Source: Nocardioides cavernaquae
Lineage (GTDB): Bacteria; Actinomycetota; Actinomycetes; Propionibacteriales; Nocardioidaceae
DNA length: 64,000 nucleotides
Reading direction: 5' to 3'
Assembly: GCF_003600895.1 (NCBI RefSeq)
Contig: NZ_QYRP01000002.1
Span: 2,914,001 to 2,978,000 of the forward strand
The first letter of the stretch is position 1; each line of letters begins with the position of its first letter. Under the pieces are notes generated by a model that saw only the letters and a program-made list of their open reading frames with translations, had not been told where the DNA came from and made no database searches. Positions 7,806 to 17,500 of the stretch are shown in pieces. Position numbers and translations under genes: made by a program.

Positions 7806-9327
7806 GGTCGATCCGGCAGGACGCCGGGCCCTGGTGGACGGCCCTGGTCACATCCGCCCGCAGGTAGATCCCCATGCCGCACGCTCGGCGCACGAGAACG
7901 TAGCGCTCCGCGAACACCTGCTCGAGGTGCGGCACGTCCAGCTGCCAGCCGGCGACTCGCTTCGTGACCACGATCCAGGTCGGGGCGTCCGGGCCGGAGA
8001 GCACCTCGTCGACCAGCTCGAACTGCGGATCGCGAACCCGGATCGGCAGCGTCCACAGGTAGGGATAGGGAGAGGTCAGGCCCGAGGCACGCACGATCGA
8101 AGGGTCGCCGTACAGGGCCATGACCGTGTCGCCGGGCTCGGCGGAGGCGCCGATGACGGCCCCCGCACCCGCCCCGGGTGCGTCGACCGGATCCAGGACC
8201 CGTGCCACGTTCGAACCGAGCGTGATGATCGCGAGGACGACAACCAGAGCGGTCCAGGCCCAGGGGCGCGGCCAGCGGAGCCCCGCGGGCACAGCCGCCA
8301 CACCGATCCCGGCCAGGACGGCGATCGGCAGGATCGGCTGGACCAGGTAGTGCGACCAGTAGCCGCCGCCGAAGACGATGGCCACCGCGTCGTACGCGAT
8401 CACAGCGACGAGCGCACCGATCACCGCGCGGTCGGGCGACATGCGGAGGCCACGCAGGCGCCAGGCGGCGTAGCCGAGGAGCGGAACCAGGCCGCCCGCG
8501 ATGACGGCAACGGCCATCAGGAGCACGCGATCGTCGGTGTTGGGCTGCAGGCCAGCGGCGCTGCGCGCCTCGATGCGGAAGGTCAGCATTGCGTCGTACA
8601 GAGCGGACAGCGAGGTCCCGTGGGCCATCGCGAAACCGAGGACGGTGACGGCGACGAGGGTCGCGCCCAGCACGAATCCGAGCCAGGACTGCACGCGGGC
8701 GCGCGTGAGCGCACGCCCACGGAGCACCTCGAAGATCGCGACGAAGACGAAGACATCGATGAAGCTCTGCTTCACGAGCACGGCGGCAACCGCGGCCGCA
8801 CCGGCGACGAGGCCACCCATGACCGTTTGCGACGGACGGATCCACGCCCACAGGCCCACCGCGACGAACGGGCCTGCGATGAGCTCGCCGTTCACCACCT
8901 CCGTGCCGTTGAGCGGTGTGGCCAGGAGCAGCGCCGCGGCAACCGCGGTGGCGGCGTACGCGCGCGGGCCCGCGACCCTGCGCGCCGCGAGGGCCGCAAA
9001 GAGTACGACGACGACCGCTGCTGCCGTTCCGAGCAGACGCAGCCCGACAGCGCCGCCCAGCAGGTCGCCCAGCCGGAAGAGGATCAGGAGGAGCGGGGGG
9101 CGATCGACCCAGTAGTCGCCGTAGAGCGCGCCGGCGGGGACCGATGTGACGGCGTGGCCCGCGGAGGTCAGCCAGTCACGGCCGAGGACCAGGAACCCGG
9201 CCTCGTCACGCGAGAGCGGGAGACGGAGGAAGGGAAGTCGCGAGGCGACCACGACCAGGATCGCAAGGAGGAGGGCGACCTGGGAACGGTCGCGGCTGAC
9301 TGCCTGCCAGGGGCGGCGAAGGGACAC
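7786..9327 (-). CDS. GT39/GT-C type membrane glycosyltransferase
   Basis: A 513-aa membrane protein of the ArnT/PMT-like GT-C superfamily. After a short basic N-terminus there is a helix, then a loop with LPLSRDEAGFL, the acidic catalytic-loop motif of family 39, then DYWVDRPPLLL, another hallmark. About ten to twelve further hydrophobic helices follow, and a soluble C-terminal domain of about 120 residues. Such enzymes use polyprenyl-phosphate sugars on the outer face of the membrane, which fits with the mannosyl donor made by the gene at the window start. The GTG at 9327 (MSLRRPWQ) is preferred to an upstream ATG because the added residues look non-coding. Confidence 0.82.
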   Translation of the reverse strand: MSLRRPWQAVSRDRSQVALLLAILVVVASRLPFLRLPLSRDEAGFLVLGRDWLTSAGHAVTSVPAGALYGDYWVDRPPLLLILFRLGDLLGGAVGLRLLGTAAAVVVVLFAALAARRVAGPRAYAATAVAAALLLATPLNGTEVVNGELIAGPFVAVGLWAWIRPSQTVMGGLVAGAAAVAAVLVKQSFIDVFVFVAIFEVLRGRALTRARVQSWLGFVLGATLVAVTVLGFAMAHGTSLSALYDAMLTFRIEARSAAGLQPNTDDRVLLMAVAVIAGGLVPLLGYAAWRLRGLRMSPDRAVIGALVAVIAYDAVAIVFGGGYWSHYLVQPILPIAVLAGIGVAAVPAGLRWPRPWAWTALVVVLAIITLGSNVARVLDPVDAPGAGAGAVIGASAEPGDTVMALYGDPSIVRASGLTSPYPYLWTLPIRVRDPQFELVDEVLSGPDAPTWIVVTKRVAGWQLDVPHLEQVFAERYVLVRRACGMGIYLRADVTRAVHQGPASCRIDLRESWS

Positions 9328-9385
9328 GCCGCGAGCGTACGGGCGCTCGCGCACTGGCGGGTCCGATTGGCGCAGCCGGGGCCAG

Positions 9386-9544
9386 TCAGCTCGCTGCGGC
9401 AATCTCCGGCTCGCCGGGCATGGCCGGCGGGACGCAGCCGCAGAAATCGCTGCACGCGAGGAAACGATGGGCAGCATGGCCGCAGCGCGGGCAGGGCAGG
9501 TCGTGCGTCAGGTGAATGGTGTTGACGTCCACGGTGTCCCACAT
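9386..9544 (-). CDS. small cysteine-rich (zinc-ribbon-like) protein
   Basis: A 52-aa protein starting MWDTVDVNTIHLTHDLPCP, with CPRCG followed by ACSDFCGC, enough cysteines for one zinc site. GAGGAG is placed seven bases before the ATG, which supports translation. I do not recognise the family and the function is unknown. It lies alone between the membrane glycosyltransferase and the short asparaginase gene, read in the same direction. Confidence 0.6.
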   Translation of the reverse strand: MWDTVDVNTIHLTHDLPCPRCGHAAHRFLACSDFCGCVPPAMPGEPEIAAAS

Positions 9545-9650
9545 GACCGGCTCCTCGGCGGCTCCGAGCCAACCAGGAGGCTCGATGTGAGTGGAACGTC
9601 CGATGTGTCGGGCTGTGACGCGGTTTCCGGGAAAGATTCTGGACAGGCGT

Positions 9651-10151
9651 TCAGACGCGGTCGACGAACCGCCCACGCGCACGGTCCTTGGTGACCGCTC
9701 CGGCCGGAAAGACCCGCCCGCTCATCGCGATGTAGACCCCGGGGGAGAGGCTCTGGAGCGCCCCGAGGGCGAGCCCGACGTTGAAGGCCGCGTCGCTGTC
9801 GCGCATGCTTGCCGGCTGCATCGCACCGGTGAGTACGACGGTGCGCGCGACGTCCGGGTCGAGGTGGGCGATCAGGTGCTCCGCGGTGTAGGTCATCGTG
9901 TCGGTGCCGTGGGTGATCAGCACCTGTGCGGCGCCGAGTTCGGCGACCCGTGCCGTGATCGTCGCCCGGTCGGCGTCGGAGAAGTGCAGGCTGTCCTTGC
10001 CGATGATCGGCTCCACCACCACCTCGAGATCGGTGCCGGCGATCTCGAGCAGGTCGGTGACAGCCGGTGGGCCGATCTCGAGGTCACCCGTCAGCGCGTA
10101 GACCTTGTCGATCGTGCCGCCGGTGGCCAGCACGTGAATCGGGGACGTCAT
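9651..10151 (-). CDS. single-domain L-asparaginase-like protein
   Basis: A 166-aa protein holding only the N-terminal domain of L-asparaginase: HVLATGGTIDK with the nucleophile Thr, GKDSLHFSDAD, and ITHGTDTMTYTAEHL with the second catalytic Thr-Asp pair. Normal type I/II enzymes are about 325 aa, and here the C-terminal domain that completes the active site is absent. Short homologues of this kind are known in other bacteria and are annotated as asparaginase-domain proteins; whether they are active is unclear. Start MTSPIHVLATGG chosen; an ATG eleven codons upstream would overlap the start of the divergent UvrA-like gene. Confidence 0.82.
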   Translation of the reverse strand: MTSPIHVLATGGTIDKVYALTGDLEIGPPAVTDLLEIAGTDLEVVVEPIIGKDSLHFSDADRATITARVAELGAAQVLITHGTDTMTYTAEHLIAHLDPDVARTVVLTGAMQPASMRDSDAAFNVGLALGALQSLSPGVYIAMSGRVFPAGAVTKDRARGRFVDRV

Positions 10152-10182
10152 GCATCGCAGGCTAGCCGCTAGCGTTGCCGTC

Positions 10183-12525
10183 ATGGATCAGCCTGCCGAC
10201 AGCCACGATGTCATCCGCGTCCAGGGCGCACGTGTCAACAACCTCCGCGACGTCACCGTCGAGATCCCCAAGCGTCGCCTGACGGTCTTCACCGGTGTCT
10301 CCGGGTCGGGCAAGAGCTCGCTCGTCTTCGGGACTGTCGCCGCGGAGTCGCGCCGGCTGATTGACGAGACCTATTCCACCTTCGTGCAGGGGTTCATGCC
10401 GAACCTCCCGCGTCCCGACGTCGATGTCCTCGAGGGCCTGACGACGGCCATCCTCGTGGACCAGGAGCGGATCGGAGCCAACCCGCGTTCGACGCTCGGG
10501 ACGGTGACCGACGCCAACGCGATGCTGCGCTCACTGTTCAGCCGGCTGGGGGAGCCCTACATCGGCGGGCCGACGGCATTCTCGTTCAACATCCCGACCA
10601 CGAAGGTCGGCGGCGTCTCCATCACGGAGAGCGGGCAGAAGAACGTCATCCGCAACCAGGTCTACCTCGGTGGCATGTGCCCGGCCTGCGAGGGCCGCGG
10701 CACGGTCTCCGACCTCGACCTGAGCGCGATCATCGACGAGTCGAAGTCGCTGGAGGAGGGCGCGATCCTGGTGCCCGGCTACACCGCAGACGGCTGGCTG
10801 GTGGCCGCGTTCAAGGCCGTCGTCCCTTCGGACGTGCCGGTCGGCAAGCTCACCGACGAGCAGCGCCAGGACCTGCTTCACTCCGAGCCGCGGAAGGTCA
10901 AGGTCGACAAGATCAACATGACCTACGAGGGCCTGATCCCGAAGATCCGCAAGTCGATGTTCAGCAAGGACCCGGACTCCTTGCAGCCGCACATCAAGGC
11001 CTTCGTCGAGCGTGCTGCGGTCTTCGGGGAGTGCCCGACCTGCGACGGCACCCGGCTGAACGAGTCGGCACGCACGTCGAAGATCAAGGGGAAGGACATC
11101 GGCGACATCTGCCGTCTGCAGGTGACCGACGTCGCCGACTGGGTGCGCACCATCGACGACCCGCGGGTCGCCCCGCTGGTCGGTGCGCTGCTGCACCTGC
11201 TCGATGCGCTCACGGAGATCGGCCTCGGTTACCTCTCGCTCGATCGCCCGTCGGGGACACTGTCGGGCGGCGAGGCCCAGCGCACGAAGATGGTCCGTCA
11301 CCTCGGCTCCGCGCTCACCGACGTCACCTACGTGTTCGACGAGCCGACGATCGGCCTGCACCCCCACGACATCGAGCGCATGAACAAGTTGCTCCTCGAG
11401 CTCCGCGACAAGGGAAACACCGTCCTCGTCGTCGAGCACAAGCCCGAGACCATCTCGATCGCCGACCATGTCGTCGACATGGGCCCGGGCGCCGGCACCG
11501 GAGGCGGCGAGGTGGTCTTCGAAGGGACGTACGCCGCGTTGTGCGGGGCCGACACCCACACCGGCCGCCACCTCGGCTACCGCGCGGCGCTGAAGTCGAG
11601 CGTCCGGGAGTCCACGGGAGTCCTGGAGATCCGGGGTGCCAGCTCGCACAACCTGCAGGACGTGGACGTCGACATCCCGCTCGGCGTGCTCACGGTCGTC
11701 ACAGGTGTGGCCGGGTCGGGCAAGAGCTCGCTGATCCACGGTTCACTCGCCGGGCGCGAAGGCGTGATCACGGTCGACCAGGCTCCGATCAAGGGATCCC
11801 GCCGCAGCAACCCGGCGACGTACACAGGGCTGCTCGAGCCGATCCGCAAGGCATTCGCCAAGGCGTGCGGGGTCAAGCCGGCGCTCTTCAGCGCCAACTC
11901 GGAGGGCGCCTGCCCGACCTGCAACGGCGCCGGGGTGATCATCACCGAGCTCGGTTTCATGGACACGGTCTCGACGCCGTGCGAGGACTGCGGTGGCAAG
12001 CGCTTCCAGGCGTCGGTTCTCGAGCTGCGCATGGGCGGGCTCAACATCGCCGAGGTGCTGGACCTGCCGGTGACCGAGGCGTTGGCCTTCTTCTCCGCCG
12101 GCGAGGCGAAGACCCCGGCCGCGGCGCAGGTCCTGGCCCGGCTCGAGGACGTCGGGCTCGGCTACCTGCGCCTCGGTCAGCCCCTGAACACCTTGTCCGG
12201 CGGCGAGCGCCAGCGCGTGAAGCTTGCGATGAACATGAAGGACGCAGGTGGCATCTACATCCTCGATGAGCCCACCACCGGCCTTCACCTCGCCGATGTC
12301 GACAACCTGCTGCGGCTGCTCGACCGACTCGTGGACGCGGGCAAGACGGTCATCGTGATCGAGCACCACCAGGCCGTGATGGCACACGCAGACTGGATAG
12401 TCGACCTCGGACCGGGTGCCGGCCACGACGGGGGCCGCATCGTCTTCGAGGGCACGCCCAGTGACCTCGTCGCAGCTCGATCGACCGTCACGGGGGAGCA
12501 CCTCGCCGACTACGTCGCGGGCTGA
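10183..12525 (+). CDS. UvrA-like ABC-ATPase (short form)
   Basis: A 780-aa double ABC-ATPase related to UvrA. P-loops GVSGSGKSSL (near residue 40) and GVAGSGKSSL (near 510), signatures LSGGEAQR and LSGGERQR, and UvrA-type zinc modules (CPACEGRG, CPTCDG, CPTCNGAG with CEDCGG) are all present. It is about 170 residues shorter than the housekeeping UvrA, as in the UvrA2/DrrC class, which lacks most of the UvrB-binding region and has been tied to resistance to DNA-intercalating drugs. It is thus unlikely to be the main excision-repair UvrA. The start MDQPADSHD is preferred; the ATG eleven codons earlier lies inside the divergent asparaginase gene. Confidence 0.88.
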   Translation: MDQPADSHDVIRVQGARVNNLRDVTVEIPKRRLTVFTGVSGSGKSSLVFGTVAAESRRLIDETYSTFVQGFMPNLPRPDVDVLEGLTTAILVDQERIGANPRSTLGTVTDANAMLRSLFSRLGEPYIGGPTAFSFNIPTTKVGGVSITESGQKNVIRNQVYLGGMCPACEGRGTVSDLDLSAIIDESKSLEEGAILVPGYTADGWLVAAFKAVVPSDVPVGKLTDEQRQDLLHSEPRKVKVDKINMTYEGLIPKIRKSMFSKDPDSLQPHIKAFVERAAVFGECPTCDGTRLNESARTSKIKGKDIGDICRLQVTDVADWVRTIDDPRVAPLVGALLHLLDALTEIGLGYLSLDRPSGTLSGGEAQRTKMVRHLGSALTDVTYVFDEPTIGLHPHDIERMNKLLLELRDKGNTVLVVEHKPETISIADHVVDMGPGAGTGGGEVVFEGTYAALCGADTHTGRHLGYRAALKSSVRESTGVLEIRGASSHNLQDVDVDIPLGVLTVVTGVAGSGKSSLIHGSLAGREGVITVDQAPIKGSRRSNPATYTGLLEPIRKAFAKACGVKPALFSANSEGACPTCNGAGVIITELGFMDTVSTPCEDCGGKRFQASVLELRMGGLNIAEVLDLPVTEALAFFSAGEAKTPAAAQVLARLEDVGLGYLRLGQPLNTLSGGERQRVKLAMNMKDAGGIYILDEPTTGLHLADVDNLLRLLDRLVDAGKTVIVIEHHQAVMAHADWIVDLGPGAGHDGGRIVFEGTPSDLVAARSTVTGEHLADYVAG

Positions 12526-12609
12526 GCAGGCAATAGTCGCAATCGGCGACAATTCGGGGAGTGGCGTGCCTACGATCTGCGGGCCCCACTACCTCGTGAT
12601 TGTCCGCCG

Positions 12610-14004
12610 ATGCAGATCTACGGCCGCACCGTGCCCCGCACGGCCCCTGCCCTTCTCGCCCTGCTGATCCTCGTGACCGGCCTCGTCTCCATGTCGCCCT
12701 GGAGCCCGTCCGCCACGAACGGCGAGGCCACCGCGGCCAAGCCGGAACGCACGGGGGAGAAGCCCCGCCCATGGAACCGTCCAGCACCACCACGCCCGAA
12801 GGCACCCACCGGTTCCGCGTGGAGCGGCTACGCCTTCGACGCGTGCCGGGCGCCGAGCCAGCAGGTCATGGATCGCTGGCGGACTGCCTCCCCGTTCACC
12901 GGAGTGGGCATCTACCTGGGCGGGATCCACCGTGCGTGCGAGCAGCGCCACCTGACCCGTGCCTGGGTGGCGCGACAGGTACGTGCGAGCTGGAAGCTGC
13001 TGCCCATCTGGGTCGGACCGCAGGCGGCCTGCACGTCCTACGACCACCGGATCAGCGGCCGCCCAGGAGGCGGCTGGTACTCCCGGGCGCGCTCGGAGGG
13101 CAAGCGTGAAGCCACCCGCGCAGCCGCCACTGCACGCGGCCTCGGTATCGGGACGGGCGAAGTGGTCTTCTACGACATCGAGCCCTACGACACGCACAGC
13201 GCCAGCTGCCGCGACTCGTCGCTGGCGTTCCTCGAGGAGTGGACCAACGAGCTGCATCGCCGCGGGTACCGATCCGGTGTCTACTCACACGTCAAGGCGA
13301 GCATCGCGCAGCTCAGCCGGACCGGTCGCGGCTACGTCCGCCCCGACGCGGTCTGGTACGCGTGGATCGATCGCGTCGGTCACATGCCGCGCAAGTACGT
13401 CGCCGACCCGGCCTTCATGCGCACGAGCCGCGTCCACCAGTACGCGCTCGACCGTCGGGTGGAGTTCGGCGGCGTCCGTATGGACATCGACTGGGACTTC
13501 GTGAGCCTCGGAAGGACCGAGACACCCAGGTCGGCTGCGAGCTGCGACCAGCTCGCAGCGCGCGTGGGCACCACGAGCGTCGTCCACGGTGACCGTGGCC
13601 CGCACGTCCGCGCGCTACAATGTCTTGTGTCGGGCCAGCGCATTCACCCCCTCAAGACGAGCGGCCGGTACGACGCGGCGACGCGGGAGGCCGTGATCAG
13701 GTTCCAGACCCGCAGCGGACTGCGCGCCACCGGTGTCGTCGACCGGCCGACCTGGATCTCCCTGCTGGCGCGCGGCCACGCACCGGTGCTCAGCGCTGGA
13801 TCCCGCGGCGGTTCCGTCCAGCGGCTGCAGCGCAGCCTCAATGCGGCCGTCACGCACGGACGCGTCCGGGTGGATGGACACTTCGGGCGCTCCACGGCAC
13901 GCGCGGTGCGCCAGTACCGTCGAAACCTCGGATTGCCGCCGGCTGCGGTTGCGACAGAGCGCGTCTGGCGAGCTCTGGAACGTGGCCGCACCGTTCGACG
14001 GTAG
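12610..14004 (+). CDS. secreted DUF1906 glycoside-hydrolase-like protein with two peptidoglycan-binding domains
   Basis: A 464-aa exported protein. A signal peptide (hydrophobic residues 11-30) and a Pro/Lys-rich linker precede a DUF1906 (Rv2525c-like) TIM-barrel module with SGYAFDACRAPS, YDIEPYD and the terminal MDIDWDFV. Two peptidoglycan-binding type 1 repeats follow (GDRGPHVRALQ ... GVVDRPTW; GSRGGSVQRLQRSLN ... VWRALE). It probably acts on or binds the cell wall; Rv2525c-like proteins keep a glycosidase fold but have no proven substrate. It reads with the UvrA-like gene but after an 84-bp gap. Its stop is followed by an unusual 546-bp gap before the Rhs gene. Confidence 0.85.
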   Translation: MQIYGRTVPRTAPALLALLILVTGLVSMSPWSPSATNGEATAAKPERTGEKPRPWNRPAPPRPKAPTGSAWSGYAFDACRAPSQQVMDRWRTASPFTGVGIYLGGIHRACEQRHLTRAWVARQVRASWKLLPIWVGPQAACTSYDHRISGRPGGGWYSRARSEGKREATRAAATARGLGIGTGEVVFYDIEPYDTHSASCRDSSLAFLEEWTNELHRRGYRSGVYSHVKASIAQLSRTGRGYVRPDAVWYAWIDRVGHMPRKYVADPAFMRTSRVHQYALDRRVEFGGVRMDIDWDFVSLGRTETPRSAASCDQLAARVGTTSVVHGDRGPHVRALQCLVSGQRIHPLKTSGRYDAATREAVIRFQTRSGLRATGVVDRPTWISLLARGHAPVLSAGSRGGSVQRLQRSLNAAVTHGRVRVDGHFGRSTARAVRQYRRNLGLPPAAVATERVWRALERGRTVRR

Positions 14005-14550
14005 ATCTGGCGCCAGCGAGCGAAACCGCGACGCTTCTCGGGTTTCTGTGCGCGTCGCGATGCACTGGTAGCGACGGGAATTCATGGGCCGGGAGTTGCT
14101 CGGATATCCGCCCGCTCGCGGCCCCGACGGAGTGAACACGGCGCCTCGTCGAGCTTGTCGGCAGCTCGAGGTCGGCGGGCAAAATTGGCCTTCGCGTATG
14201 GAAGACGTAGCGGCTATCGCGCAGATCATCTTCCGGCAGCCAGACGTCATGGCAACGATCGTTGGGGTTGGTGCTGCACTCGCACTGCTGTCTTGGTTCG
14301 CGACGCGAGCTCGAGGGTCCGGGCCTCCGTCCGGTCCCACGACCCGCAGGCGGAGAAGACAATCCGTGACGCAATGGTCGACGTCGAGGCGGCCGAGGCG
14401 GGTTGGTGGGCCTCTGCTGTCCTCATCGATGTGACGAGTCATTGGAGATTTCTGCTTTTGCTTGCGGGCCGGCGCAAGGTCCGACAGTCTCAACGCGTCA
14501 CAACAGTCGACGCGCTCGGGATCGTGTCCTCTCCATATCGGGGGTCTTGG
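14005..14550. other. long gap before the Rhs gene
   Basis: No gene here is convincing. An ATG at 14198 opens a 78-codon frame ending at 14434, with one hydrophobic helix (IVGVGAALALLSWFATRARG) and then an arginine-rich tail that looks non-coding. The Rhs frame is also open from 14155 with peptide-like text (DAMVDVEAAEAG). This mix of short coding-like pieces in two frames suggests decayed DNA at the edge of an accessory island, plus the Rhs promoter. Confidence 0.4.
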
Positions 14551-17500
14551 GTGTTGGTTCGCTTCTCTGGTGCCGTGCGCGCCATCTCGCCAGTCGTGTC
14601 GACGGCGCTCGTGATCGGCGCATGCCAGGTGCTCGCAAGTTCGGCATCTCCCGCGACGGCGGCACCGGCCGCCGTCGCAATCGTTGCGGACCGCGGCGAT
14701 CCGGTCTCGGCGATGTCGACGGCTCGGGCGCAGGGCAAGCGCGTGGAGGATCTCTCCCAGAGGACACCATCGACCGCGACCTACGCGACCCCGTCTGGAT
14801 CGTGGATCACCGAGGCCTACTCAGGTCTGGTGCGGTCGAAGGTCGATGAGGACAAGTGGGTCGACATCGATCCGTCGATCAACTCTGCGGGCAAGGGCTT
14901 CGAACCGAAGGCCGTGCCGTTCGACGTGCTGTTCTCCGAGGGCCAGGATAAGAAGCTGGCCACCGTCTCGGCGGATGGCGGTGCGGCGTTGTCGGTCCAG
15001 TGGCCCAACACGCTGCCGACGGCGGAGCCGAAGGGCGACACCCTCACCTTCCCGAAAGCGGCCGGTGGCAGCGACCTGGTCGTGACCTCTCGCCCGGATG
15101 GCTTCAACTTCTCGGTCAAGCTCGACCAGGCCCCCGCCGCGGGCGCCGCACCGTTGAAGTACCAGGTGCCGCTGCATCTGGACAAGGGTCGGTTCCGGAT
15201 CCACGACGACGGCTCGTTTGAAGTTCTGCAGGACGGCCATGTGGTGGCGGCAATGACTCCTCCGCTGATGTGGGATACGGCGAAGGACGCCGAGCGGGTC
15301 CCGGTCGCCGCGACTGTCGAGGGCGAGGGCGGCGACCGGGTACTGGTGTTGCGGCCCGACATGGCGTGGCTGACCGACCCGGCGCGCGTTGCACCGATCA
15401 CGGTGGACCCGACGCTCACGCTGACGTCCACGGGTGACACGTGGGTGGAGTCGTTCCTGAATCCGCCGAGCCACGAGATCAGCCCGGAGTTGCAGGTCGG
15501 ATCGAACAGTCTGGGCCTGAACGTAGCTCGGTCGTATGCGAACTTCGATATCTCGGGGTTGACCTCCAAGCCCGGCGCGGTGGTGTCGTCCGCCAGCCTG
15601 CAGCTGTCGAACTTCGAGACCGGCTCGTGTGCTGGTACCGCGATCCGGGTCTCGCAGGTGACCAGCTCGTGGTCGGTCCCCAACATCACCTACAGCAACC
15701 AGCCGACCACCACCGCGACCGGCTCGGCGACTTCGACGCAGTCGTTCGGCGCGTCCGGGTGCGGTACAGAGGGCACCGTCTCGTTCGACGCGAAGGCGAT
15801 CGTGCAGGCGTGGCAGGGCGGCGCAGCCAACTACGGCGTCCAGATCAAGGCCGACAACGAATCGGCCAACACCGGGTGGCGCAAGTACCGGTCGCTGGAG
15901 AATGGCGATACCGCCAAGGCGCCGAAGCTGTCGATCACCTACAACACCCCTCCGGCGGTGCCGTCCTACAACCTGGTGACCCCTGCCGGCGCGGTGGGTT
16001 CGACGTTCTACACCCGGGAGACGAAGCCGACCTTCACCACCACCCCGACCGACCCGGACGGTGACCAGGTCACCGCGGAGTTGCGGATCCAGCAGGGCGG
16101 CTCGACGGTCCAGTCGTGGACCTCGGGTCAGGTTGCGTCCGGAGCGGGCCTGTCCCACGCGCTGGCGACGGCCCTTCATGAGGGCGCCTACGCCGCCAGC
16201 TGGCGGGTCAGCGACGGCTCACTGACCTCGGCGTGGTCGCCCGACCAGGCGTTCAACGTCGACGTGACCGCACCGGCGACGCCGGTGATGTCGTGCACCA
16301 ACTATCCGAACAACTCCTGGCAGGACCCCCGTCCGGCGGCCACTACAACATGCACGGTCACAGCCTCGGCCGACTCCCAGTGGGCAGCTGTGCACGACGG
16401 ACACGAATGGATCAATGTCCCCCCGCTGAACAACAACACCACGTCCTTTAGTTTCTCCGTACCCACGGACTCCACCTTCGGGTTCTGGGTCGTCGCCTCG
16501 GACGCGGCCGGCAACTGGGCGACCTCGACTTATACCTTCGGCGTCGGTGACGGTGGCTTCTACTCACCCGAGAACGGCGCACAGTTCGCTGGCCCGCTGC
16601 AGGTCAACGCCGGCGCGCCGTCGGGCGCGTATGCGGCGGTGCTGAACTGGCGCACCGCCGGCACCACGACCTGGACCCAGGCCACCCAGGTCAAGAAGGC
16701 GGGCGCGAACTGGACCGGCGGAGTGGACACCTCCGGCGCGATCTCCCGCACCGGCGACCTGATCTGGCAGGCCGACGCCGAGACCGGGATCACCTCCCCG
16801 GCAACCTTGGAGATCCAGGCCTGCTTCACCTACTGGACCGCACCGACCCAGCGATGCGGAAAGACCCGCCAGGTCACGCTGGTGCAGCACGCCTTCGGCG
16901 GCAGCTATCCGACCACGGAAGTCGGCCCCGCGTCTGTGGCGCTCATGACCGGCGAATACCAGACGTCCTCGACCGACGTCACCGTCCCCGGGTACCGGGA
17001 CACCCTTTCCATCGGCCGGACCTTCCAGTCCCTCGGTGCCCCCGTCACCGCGGCCGAGTCGGTGTTCGGCCCCGGCTGGATCGCCAACCTGCAAGGCCCC
17101 AGCTGGGGCTTCGCCTCAGGACAGGTCGTGGACACCACCGCGACCGACGGCACCATCCAACTGCTCGACCCCTCTGGCGCAGCCTCGGTCTACAAGCTCG
17201 CCGGGCCCGCTGCCCAGGCCGTCGGCGTGTACACCGGGCAGGGCCCAACCGCCGGCGACAACGCCAAGCTCGAACTGAAGGGCGGAACCCCGAAGACGTT
17301 GGAGCTTACCGAAGCCGACGGCGTGATCACCACCTGGACCAACGTCGCCGGCACCAACAAGTGGAACGTCACCACCGTCGTCGACCCCTCCGCGGCACCG
17401 GCCACCACGTTCTCCTACAACGGTGACTACGTCACCGGCATCTACTCCGCACCCCCCGGCGTGACCTGTAACGCCACCACCCAGAGCCGCGGGTGCCGCG

